Positions 1 through 6,750 of a stretch of DNA of 64,000 nucleotides are shown here, one piece after another (the stretch's first letter is position 1; every line of letters starts with the position of its first letter). The position numbers and the translations under genes are program-made. Origin of the DNA: Oscillospiraceae bacterium (GTDB taxonomy: Bacteria; Bacillota; Clostridia; Oscillospirales; Ruminococcaceae); contig JAQVCU010000002.1 of assembly GCA_028689635.1 (NCBI GenBank), positions 1 through 64,000 of the forward strand. Reading direction: 5' to 3'. The notes beneath the pieces were generated by a model that was not told the DNA's origin, ran no database searches, and saw only the letters and a program-made list of their open reading frames with translations.

Positions 1-96
1 GCTGTTCCAGCCGTTTGGAGTCGTTATTTTGGCATAGGATTAAAAACCAAGTCTTTCAGTAGAACCTAAAATAATTTGCTCTATTTGCACTGCTTT

Positions 97-1158
97 TCAT
101 CGTTTACACAGAATTCGGGATACCCTCCCCGCCGCTTCGTAATGGGGGCCCTCACCGGCCAGATCTCGGTTTTGGCGCTGCCACCGGGGGTTCGGGTGCT
201 CGCGCTCCAGCCCGGCGGCCAAAGCGCCGGTGGGGCAGACGTCCACGCAGCGCATACAGCCCTTACAGTGGTGATAGTCCAATCCGCTGTTGAGCATGGC
301 GGGCTTTCCCCGGTACTCCCCGGGCAGGAACTGGAACACCATGTCCGGACAGGTGGAATCGCACAGGCCGCAGTGGATGCATTTTTCCGGCAGGAAAAGC
401 GGCAGATATCCCTCCCGGGAGGCGGAAAGGTCGTTGGAGACCAGGTTTCCGGGCAATGGGTTGACCCCGCCCATGGGGGCTGTCCGCCAGCCCCAGACCC
501 CTTGCGGTTCCCGGTAGGGCACGGGGGGATAGGCGCCGTCCGGGGCGAAATATTTTTGCCGGACCTCCCCATAGCCGCTTTTGGCCCCCGCCAGGTTCCG
601 CTCCAGCTGGGAAGGGTACTTTTTGCCCAGGGTATCGCGGATGAGGGCAAAGACGGCTTCCAAGGGGATAAAACCGGAAGCCCGGGCAAGGGCGCCCAGA
701 AGGATCATGTTGACGCGGCTTTTCGTCTCCATGGCCAGGCGCTGGGCGTCCACGCAGCAAAGCGTCCCGCCATATAGGCGCAGCTGCCTACGCGCATCTT
801 CCGGGGCGGCGGCGGTGTTGACCACAACGGAGCAGCCCTCCTCTACGCCGGCGGTCACCGGCAGGTTTTGGCCCAGGGCCAGATGGAACAGGGCCAGCAG
901 ATGAGGCTGCTCCACGGGGCTGTTGTGGCGGATGGCCTGCCCAGGCGCGCCCCAGCGCACATAGGCCTTGACGGGGGAGCCGCGCTTTTCTGAGCCATAG
1001 CTGGAAAAAGAGGCTGCGGACAGCCCAAGATATTCCGCCCCCAGCTCTCCCAGCAGCTTTCCGCAGAGGTTTGCGCCCAGCCCGCCAATGCTTTCCAGAC
1101 GCATTTTATAATAACCGTTTTCATTGACGCGGGGCAGCGTTACAGAGTATGGTTCCAT
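97..1158 (-). CDS. 2-oxoacid:ferredoxin oxidoreductase, fused gamma and delta subunits
   Basis: Cytoplasmic iron-sulfur subunit of a pyruvate/2-ketoacid:ferredoxin oxidoreductase. The N-terminal ~170 residues match the POR gamma fold (GGLGANLCGKLLGELGAEY, then AMETKSRVNMILLGAL). The C-terminal third is a delta-type ferredoxin with two 4Fe-4S motifs, CIHCGLCDSTCP and CKGCMRCVDVCP. Gamma-delta fusion is normal in this family. The thiamine-diphosphate alpha and beta subunits are not in the window and would lie to the left, because this gene is transcribed towards base 1. The ATG at 1158 was preferred to a TTG seven codons upstream because GGAAAGGA sits 9 nt before it. 353 aa. The substrate cannot be told from this subunit alone. 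Confidence 0.85.
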   Translation of the reverse strand: MEPYSVTLPRVNENGYYKMRLESIGGLGANLCGKLLGELGAEYLGLSAASFSSYGSEKRGSPVKAYVRWGAPGQAIRHNSPVEQPHLLALFHLALGQNLPVTAGVEEGCSVVVNTAAAPEDARRQLRLYGGTLCCVDAQRLAMETKSRVNMILLGALARASGFIPLEAVFALIRDTLGKKYPSQLERNLAGAKSGYGEVRQKYFAPDGAYPPVPYREPQGVWGWRTAPMGGVNPLPGNLVSNDLSASREGYLPLFLPEKCIHCGLCDSTCPDMVFQFLPGEYRGKPAMLNSGLDYHHCKGCMRCVDVCPTGALAAGLEREHPNPRWQRQNRDLAGEGPHYEAAGRVSRILCKR

Positions 1159-1391
1159 GTCGTCAAATCCTTTCCGCAAACTGATTTTTTCTGTCCATGA
1201 TGGGTAGTATGGACCGATTTTGCGGGCATACGCATTTTCGGCGCCCTTTTGTCAGAACAGCGCGGAAGATACAGCCTCAAAAGCGAAAACCCCAATTTGG
1301 CAAAAATATTTCGGAAAAGTGGAAAATTGGACGGTGGTTTCGAATATTTTTTGACAAAACGGCGAAATATCAAAAAAATTCACAAATCTGG
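1159..1391. other. AT-rich intergenic region
   Basis: About 230 bases between the leftward oxidoreductase gene and the rightward glycine-riboswitch promoter. It must hold the promoter of the leftward gene, but no convincing -35/-10 pair was found on the minus strand. No gene is seen. Confidence 0.5.
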
Positions 1392-1420
1392 TTGACAACG
1401 CCATAGGCGTGTGGTAGGAT
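1392..1420 (+). promoter_or_regulatory. sigma-A promoter for the riboswitch-symporter unit
   Basis: TTGACA at 1392-1397 and TAGGAT at 1415-1420 with a 17-nt spacer. It lies about 50 nt upstream of the first glycine aptamer, so transcription would start just before the riboswitch. Confidence 0.75.
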
Positions 1421-1470
1421 GAAAAACAATTCATGAAGAAACTGTGAATACAAATTGCATATTCCAAAAG

Positions 1471-1632
1471 AAGTTTTCAGGAAAAAGCGCCGCTTACCGA
1501 AGGAGTAATACTCTCAGGTGCCCGTCAGGGCAGGGACTGGAAACGGATGGGTCTCTGGAGAACCCCGGGTCTGCCGGGTGCCGAAGGTGCAAGGCGCACA
1601 GCGCCAAATCTCTCAGGCAAAAGGACAGAGGA
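1471..1632 (+). ncRNA. tandem glycine riboswitch
   Basis: Two consecutive glycine-aptamer signatures. The first has CCGAAGGAGTAA followed by CTCTCAGGT and is closed by an 8-bp P1 helix (GTTTTCAG at 1473-1480 with CTGGAAAC at 1537-1544). The second has GCCGAAGGTGCAA, then CTCTCAGGCAAAAGGACAGAG, closed by CTCTG (1553-1557) and CAGAG (1626-1630). The tandem layout matches the known cooperative glycine riboswitch. It precedes an amino acid:cation symporter gene, a common target of this RNA. Confidence 0.93.
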
Positions 1633-1684
1633 AAAGCTGCGCAGGCGCGGGGAGTGCCGGGCGGCTTTGCGTTGTTCATTCAGG

Positions 1685-1724
1685 AGGCTGTTTTGCGGGA
1701 GACCGTGCAGACAGCTTCTTTTTT
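1685..1724 (+). terminator. probable riboswitch expression-platform terminator
   Basis: AGGCTGTTT (1685-1693) pairs, with two G-U pairs, with AGACAGCTT (1709-1717) and is followed by a T run. It lies between aptamer 2 and the symporter start codon. It is the likely glycine-controlled terminator, though the competing antiterminator pairing was not traced. Confidence 0.6.
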
Positions 1725-1766
1725 ATTTCAGGGATCGGTGGGATCAAACCAGAAAGGAAAAGAGAC

Positions 1767-3329
1767 ATGGATAATTTTTGGCAGCAGCTGAGTTCGATGA
1801 ACGACGCGGTCAACACCTTTGTGTGGGTGACCATCGGCCTGGTGCTTCTACTGGGCACCGGCGTCCTGATGACGATTTTGACAAAGTTTTTTCAGGTGAC
1901 GCATATTGCCCACTGGATGAAAAACACCATCGGGAGCATTTTTCATAAGAAAGTGCTGGGACATACGCAGGAGAAGGCTTCGATCTCTCAGTTCCAGGCG
2001 CTGTGCACCGCCCTGGCGGCCACGGTGGGCGTGGGCAACATCGCCGGGACGGCTACGGCCATTGTCTCCGGCGGGCCCGGGGCAATTTTTTGGATGTGGG
2101 TGGCCGCTTTCTTCGGGATGATGACCAACTATGCGGAAAACGTGCTGGGCATCTACTATCGCCGCAAAGACGCCCACGGCGAATGGGCTGGCGGGGCCAT
2201 GTACTATCTGCGGGACGGCCTGGGCGCGAAAAAAGGCTGCCGGGGGATCGGCAAGTTCCTGGGCGCGCTCTTTTCCGTGTTCTGCGTCCTGGCGTCCTTC
2301 GGCATCGGCAACCTGAGCCAGGTAAACACCATTGTGACCAACGTGACTTCGGTGTTCCGGGTTGACGCGTTGTCCAACATTACCCTCTATACCGACGCCG
2401 CCACCGGCGTTTCGGTGAACCTTTATATGCTGGTGGTGGGACTGGTGATCATGGCCATCGCCGCCCTGGTCATCATCGGCGGCATCAAGCGCATCGCTGC
2501 CGTAACGGAAAAGATCGTCCCCTTTATGGTGGTGCTTTATATCCTGGGGGCGGTGGCCATTGTCGTCATCCATTTTACGAATATCCTTCCCGCCCTGGGC
2601 TCTATCTTCCGCTTTGCCTTTGGCATGAAGGCTGTGGCGGGCGGGGCCGCCGGCATCATGGTAAAGGAAGTCATCACCTGGGGCTTTAAGCGCGGCGTCT
2701 TTTCCAACGAGGCCGGCCTTGGCTCTTCGGTCATGGTCCATTCCGCCTCCAACGTAAAGGAGCCGGTGCGCCAGGGGATGTGGGGCATCTTCGAGGTGTT
2801 TGCCGATACCATCGTCATCTGCACCCTGACGGCGCTGGTGGTGCTCACCTCCGGCCTGGTGGATCTGGATACCGGTTACATGATCAGCACCTCCAACAAG
2901 GTCGTGTTGGTCTCGGAGGCCTTTAGCAATGTGTTCGGCTTTACGGGGGCGGCTTTCGTGGCCATCGCGGTGTTCCTGTTTGCCTTCTCCACCGTGCTGG
3001 GCTGGTCCTATTATGGCTCCCGCGCCTGGCAATACCTGTTTGGGGAGCGCTCCGCCATGATCTATAAGGTGGTGTTTGTGGCGGCCATTGTGCTGGGCGC
3101 CCTGCTTACCACCTCCCTGGCCTGGGATATTTCCGATACCTTCAACGGCCTGATGATGATCCCCAACCTGATTGGCGTGCTGGCCCTTTCGCAGACGGTC
3201 ATGAAGATCACCCGCAATTACGTGGCCCGCAAGATCAAAAATCAAAAGGGCGTCGAGCTTATGCTCTCCTTTGACGAGGAGATTCAAAAAGAACAGCTGG
3301 AGAAAATGCGCCAGGACGGCGAGCTGTAA
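1767..3329 (+). CDS. sodium:alanine/glycine symporter (AGCS family)
   Basis: Integral membrane amino acid:cation symporter taking up alanine or glycine with Na+ or H+. The 520-aa length is typical. Family landmarks are FQALCTALAATVGVGNIAG near residue 80, the GGPGAIFWMW segment, and GVFSNEAGLGSSVMVHSAS in the second half, with about ten hydrophobic segments. The ATG at 1767 follows AAGGAAAAG. The longer in-frame ORF starting at 1518 was rejected because it would translate the riboswitch. The glycine riboswitch directly upstream indicates that glycine controls its expression and that glycine is a likely substrate. A strong terminator follows, so it is monocistronic. Confidence 0.93.
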   Translation: MDNFWQQLSSMNDAVNTFVWVTIGLVLLLGTGVLMTILTKFFQVTHIAHWMKNTIGSIFHKKVLGHTQEKASISQFQALCTALAATVGVGNIAGTATAIVSGGPGAIFWMWVAAFFGMMTNYAENVLGIYYRRKDAHGEWAGGAMYYLRDGLGAKKGCRGIGKFLGALFSVFCVLASFGIGNLSQVNTIVTNVTSVFRVDALSNITLYTDAATGVSVNLYMLVVGLVIMAIAALVIIGGIKRIAAVTEKIVPFMVVLYILGAVAIVVIHFTNILPALGSIFRFAFGMKAVAGGAAGIMVKEVITWGFKRGVFSNEAGLGSSVMVHSASNVKEPVRQGMWGIFEVFADTIVICTLTALVVLTSGLVDLDTGYMISTSNKVVLVSEAFSNVFGFTGAAFVAIAVFLFAFSTVLGWSYYGSRAWQYLFGERSAMIYKVVFVAAIVLGALLTTSLAWDISDTFNGLMMIPNLIGVLALSQTVMKITRNYVARKIKNQKGVELMLSFDEEIQKEQLEKMRQDGEL

Positions 3330-3347
3330 AATCGGGCAGCCTGTTTG

Positions 3348-3379
3348 ATCTCCGGGGCCTTTGGCCCCGGAGATTTTTT
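3348..3379 (+). terminator. intrinsic terminator after the symporter gene
   Basis: A perfect 12-bp stem (3348-3359 with 3363-3374), a TTT loop, then a T run. It ends the riboswitch-symporter transcript. Confidence 0.9.
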
Positions 3380-3408
3380 GGGTTACGGGAAGATTTTTGA
3401 GGAAGCGA

Positions 3409-3437
3409 TTGCGCGGCGGGCGTTCCGGTGGTATCAT
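3409..3437 (+). promoter_or_regulatory. probable promoter for the ArsB/NhaD-type transporter gene
   Basis: TTGCGC at 3409-3414 and TATCAT at 3432-3437 with a 17-nt spacer, 63 nt upstream of the start codon and downstream of the previous terminator. Confidence 0.55.
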
Positions 3438-3499
3438 TACAGAAGGACGGCGTGTGGTCGAAAACCACGCCGGAATGGGCGCACGACGGGGGAGAGCGG

Positions 3500-4615
3500 A
3501 TGAAAAAGGTCATCGGTTTTTTAAAGAGGGAATCTGTCCTCTGCGCCGCTGCGCTTTGCGCGGTGGTTTCGGCGGTGTTGGTACCGCCTTCACCGGCCTA
3601 TTGGAGTTATATCGACCTGCGCGTGCTGTGCCTGCTTTTCTGCCTCATGGCGGTGGTGGCGGGGTTTCAGGAGTGCGGGCTGTTTGCCGTACTGGCCCAG
3701 CGGATCCTCTCGGGCAAAAAGCAGATCCGCTTGTTGACGGCGGCCCTGGTCATGCTGCCGTTTTGGACCTCAATGTTGATCACCAACGATGTGGCTTTGA
3801 TCACCTTTGTGCCTTTTACCATTCTGGTGCTCACCCTGATTGCCCGGCGGGATCTGCTGATCCCGGTCATCGTGCTGCAAACGGCGGCGGCCAATCTGGG
3901 CAGCATGGCCACCCCGGTGGGCAACCCCCAGAATCTGTTCCTCTATAGCCGCTACAGCCTTTCGGCTGGGGATTTTTTTTCGGCCCTCTGCCTGCCCACG
4001 GCCGTGAGCCTGGCGCTGCTGCTTGTTGCGGCGGCGCTGTGCGCCCCTGCGCAGATGGTGCAGGTGCGCTTTGAGGCCCCTCAGACCCTGTGCCGTCCGG
4101 CCATGCTGTGGTTTTTTGGCGCGCTGTTTGCCCTTTGCCTGCTTTCGGTGTTCCGGGTGCTGCATTACGGCGTGCTGACGGCCCTGGTGCTGGCGGCGGT
4201 GCTCATCTTTGACCGCGGGCTGCTGAAAAAGGTCGATTTTGGCCTGCTGCTCACCTTTGTCTGCTTTTTCGTTTTTGCCGGCAATATCGGGCGGATGGAG
4301 CCGGTGCGCGCCCTGCTGGCAGGCTGGATGGAGCGCAGCGCGTTTTTGACGTCGCTTTTGGCCAGCCAGGTGATCAGCAATGTGCCGGCGGCGGTGTTGC
4401 TGGCGGGCTTTACCGAAAATTGGCGCGGGCTTTTGCTGGGGGTGGACATCGGCGGCCTGGGGACTCCCATCGCCTCTTTGGCCAGCCTGATCTCTCTGAA
4501 ATTTTATTTCCGGCAGGGGGATGCAAGGCCCGGCCGGTATCTGGCGGCTTTTCTGCTGGTAAACGTTGTGGGGCTGCTGCTGTTGGGCGGCCTTGCCGCG
4601 GCGACGGGGTGCTGA
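3500..4615 (+). CDS. ArsB/NhaD/CitM-superfamily ion transporter
   Basis: Polytopic membrane transporter of the ion-transporter superfamily that includes ArsB, NhaD and dicarboxylate carriers. Visible landmarks are TNDVALITFVPF (first repeat), NPQNLFLYS, and the mirrored SNVPAAVLLAGF (second repeat). About ten hydrophobic segments occupy 371 aa. Substrate (Na+/H+ antiport, an organic anion or an oxyanion) cannot be assigned; no arsenic-resistance genes are nearby. The ATG at 3500 has GGGGGAGA upstream. An in-frame start 24 codons earlier was rejected for lack of a ribosome-binding site and because it falls in the promoter. It is 59 nt upstream of a diguanylate cyclase, possibly in the same operon. 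Confidence 0.8.
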   Translation: MKKVIGFLKRESVLCAAALCAVVSAVLVPPSPAYWSYIDLRVLCLLFCLMAVVAGFQECGLFAVLAQRILSGKKQIRLLTAALVMLPFWTSMLITNDVALITFVPFTILVLTLIARRDLLIPVIVLQTAAANLGSMATPVGNPQNLFLYSRYSLSAGDFFSALCLPTAVSLALLLVAAALCAPAQMVQVRFEAPQTLCRPAMLWFFGALFALCLLSVFRVLHYGVLTALVLAAVLIFDRGLLKKVDFGLLLTFVCFFVFAGNIGRMEPVRALLAGWMERSAFLTSLLASQVISNVPAAVLLAGFTENWRGLLLGVDIGGLGTPIASLASLISLKFYFRQGDARPGRYLAAFLLVNVVGLLLLGGLAAATGC

Positions 4616-4674
4616 CAGGGGACAAGCCCCGATCCTGAAGACGAAAAAGGGCTCATAGAAAGGAGCAATACCCT

Positions 4675-5841
4675 GTGGACTGGAAAAAACGATGGCAAAA
4701 GATCCTCTTCCCGGTGGATTTGGGATATCGCAAAATCATCGAGGAGGAGCTTTCCCGCGCCTGCTGGGATCTTTACCGGCATGTGGCGGCGGGGATCTGC
4801 GCGCTGCAGGCGGTGATGATCATGCTTTTCAGCATCAAGCCGGGCGGCCCGTTTTTTAACTGGCGGCGCACGGGATATGTCCTTTCCGATACGCTGCTAT
4901 TGCTGTGCACGGCTATTTTGTTGTGGATGGGGCGCAAAAAGCGCCCGGGAGACGCGGCGCTGCTGAGGATGGGTATGGTCTATTCGGGCGTGTTTTGCGT
5001 CTGGGCCTGCGTTATTACCTCCCTGGATCAGTTGGGCGGCAACGGGATCGCGGTGTTCAGTTATGTCCTTCTATGCGTTGCAGCCCTGGCTCTTTTGCGG
5101 CCTCTCATGGCCATGGCCTTTTTTGGAGGATCCCTTGTCGTGCTGAACCTGACGCTGGCGTTTTTGCCCGGCGGGATGGAAAACTTGTTCAGCAACCTTA
5201 TCAACAGCGTTTGCATCGTGCTGTTGGCGTTGTATATCTCGATCACGACCTACCGGGGAAAGGTGTTGGATTGTTATAGCCGCATCGTCATCCGGCGCCA
5301 ATACGATGAGATCATCGCCATGAACGCCCAACTTTCGGAGATCGCCTCCACTGACCAACTTACCGGCCTGGGCAATCGCCGGGGCATGGAGGAGATCCTG
5401 CGTCCGGCCATGGAGTCGGCCATTTCCCAAGGCGTTCCGGTGACCGGCATGATGCTGGACATTGACCATTTTAAGGAATTTAACGACCGTTACGGCCATC
5501 TGGAAGGGGACAGGATCCTCCGGGAGCTGGCGGAGACCTTGGTAGAAGCTACGCGCCGGGAAAACGCCTTCGCCGCGCGGTACGGCGGGGAGGAATTTTT
5601 CTTCTGCCTGGAAAAGTGCGGCCAAAGCCGCGGCTTAGAAGTGGCCCAGGCCCTGCGCGTCGCGGTGGAGCGGCGCTTTGAAGGGGCGCTTACCATCAGC
5701 GTGGGGGTCTGCACCCAGGAGCCCGGAAAGGCTTTGGATTTTCGGGATCTGGTAAACCGGGCTGATGTGGCGCTGTACCGGGCAAAAATGGCCGGGCGAA
5801 ACCGCGTAGAATCCTTTGCCGGGGAAGAGCTCCGGCAGTAA
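4675..5841 (+). CDS. membrane-bound diguanylate cyclase (GGDEF)
   Basis: Makes cyclic-di-GMP from two GTP. Residues ~35-190 form about six transmembrane helices of an unnamed sensory module. A short linker leads to the GGDEF domain (~215-385). Catalytic features are intact: DIDHFKEFNDRYGH for metal and GTP binding and RYGGEEF with the active-site loop at residues 304-308. The inhibitory I-site position reads RREN rather than RxxD, so product feedback may be weak. The GTG start is set by AAAGGAGC. No c-di-GMP effector is adjacent. A terminator follows directly. Confidence 0.9.
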   Translation: MDWKKRWQKILFPVDLGYRKIIEEELSRACWDLYRHVAAGICALQAVMIMLFSIKPGGPFFNWRRTGYVLSDTLLLLCTAILLWMGRKKRPGDAALLRMGMVYSGVFCVWACVITSLDQLGGNGIAVFSYVLLCVAALALLRPLMAMAFFGGSLVVLNLTLAFLPGGMENLFSNLINSVCIVLLALYISITTYRGKVLDCYSRIVIRRQYDEIIAMNAQLSEIASTDQLTGLGNRRGMEEILRPAMESAISQGVPVTGMMLDIDHFKEFNDRYGHLEGDRILRELAETLVEATRRENAFAARYGGEEFFFCLEKCGQSRGLEVAQALRVAVERRFEGALTISVGVCTQEPGKALDFRDLVNRADVALYRAKMAGRNRVESFAGEELRQ

Positions 5842-5853
5842 CGGCGGCTTTTG

Positions 5854-5881
5854 ACAGGGGGCGGCGGCCCCCTGTTTTTTT
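5854..5881 (+). terminator. intrinsic terminator after the diguanylate cyclase gene
   Basis: 8-bp stem ACAGGGGG/CCCCCTGT (5854-5861 with 5868-5875) followed by seven Ts. Confidence 0.88.
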
Positions 5882-5915
5882 GCGTCTTTTTCATGGCAGT
5901 GGACAGGCTCAATTA

Positions 5916-5944
5916 TTGACATATGTTCATAACAGCGCTATAAT
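5916..5944 (+). promoter_or_regulatory. perfect consensus sigma-A promoter
   Basis: TTGACA at 5916-5921, a 17-nt spacer and TATAAT at 5939-5944: an exact consensus match 24 nt before the DUF134-NifX start. The spacer contains the palindrome ACATATGT, a possible operator. Such a strong promoter suggests high expression or repressor control. Confidence 0.85.
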
Positions 5945-5967
5945 ATGGCAGAAGAGGAGGCGATGCC

Positions 5968-6735
5968 ATGGCAAGGCCGCAAAAATTCCGCTGTATCTGT
6001 TCCAAACCGGCCACCACACGGTTTGAACCCGCAGGGGAAAAGGCCGGGGAGCCGGTCTATTTGGGCTACGACGAATATGAAACGGTGCGGCTTCTGGATT
6101 ACGAGCTGTTTTCCCAGGAGCAGTGTGCCCGGCGCATGGGCGTCTCCCGGCCTACGGTGACCCGCATGTATGACGCGGCCCGCAGGAAGATCGCCGCCGC
6201 GCTGATCGACGGACGGCCCCTGGAGATCTCCGGCGGCGACGTCATCGTCTGCCCGGCCATGAAGGCGGAGTGCAAAGATATGCCTCATTGTTGCCACCGG
6301 CAGCGGGGGGAAGAAGAAAAGGAGCGTCAGGACAGGATGAAAATTGCGGTAACGTATGAAAATGGGATGATCTTCCAGCATTTTGGGCATTCGGAACAGT
6401 TTAAGATTTACACAGCCGAGGCGGGAAAGGTCGTAAAAGCGGAGGTGCTGCCGGTAAGCGGCGGCGGCCACGGCGCTTTGGCCGGGTTTCTGCAGGGCCT
6501 GGGCGTGGACGCCCTTATCTGCGGGGGGATCGGCGGCGGGGCCAAGCAGGCCCTGGCGCAGGCGGGGATCCGCCTTTACTGCGGGGCCGCCGGGGAAGCG
6601 GACAAAGCGGTGGGAGACCTTTTGGAAGGCCGTCTGGCGTACAACGAGGACATTGTATGCGCCCATCATCACCATGAGGACGGGGAACACAGCTGCGGCA
6701 GCCACGGCTGCCATGAGGGCCATTGCGGCCACTGA
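5968..6735 (+). CDS. DUF134 DNA-binding domain fused to a NifX/NifB-type Fe-Mo cofactor domain
   Basis: Residues 1-~100 match DUF134: a Cys-containing N-terminus (RCICSKPATTRFEP) and a helix-turn-helix with SQEQCARRMGVSRPTVTRMY. A Cys-rich linker (CPAMKAEC, CC) leads to a dinitrogenase iron-molybdenum cofactor biosynthesis domain from residue 124 (MKIAVTYENGMIFQHFGH). The tail is rich in His and Cys (HHHHEDGEHSCGSHGC), a likely metal-binding segment. Met124 could be an internal start, but the reading frame is continuous. GAGGAGG precedes the first ATG. The gene heads a two-gene operon with the large flavoprotein fusion 15 nt downstream. No nitrogenase genes are present. A metal- or sulfur-responsive regulator or metal-cofactor carrier is inferred, not shown. 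Confidence 0.85.
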   Translation: MARPQKFRCICSKPATTRFEPAGEKAGEPVYLGYDEYETVRLLDYELFSQEQCARRMGVSRPTVTRMYDAARRKIAAALIDGRPLEISGGDVIVCPAMKAECKDMPHCCHRQRGEEEKERQDRMKIAVTYENGMIFQHFGHSEQFKIYTAEAGKVVKAEVLPVSGGGHGALAGFLQGLGVDALICGGIGGGAKQALAQAGIRLYCGAAGEADKAVGDLLEGRLAYNEDIVCAHHHHEDGEHSCGSHGCHEGHCGH

Positions 6736-6750
6736 AAGGGGATACGCCAA

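Noticed and set aside
1848..3437. Minus-strand open frame of 529 codons
   Set aside because: Antisense to the symporter, His/Gln/Gly-rich without motif or ribosome-binding site.
5968..6735. Nitrogen fixation locus
   Set aside because: Only a NifX-type domain is present; there is no nifH, nifD, nifK, nifE or nifN in the window, and such domains are widespread outside nitrogen fixers.
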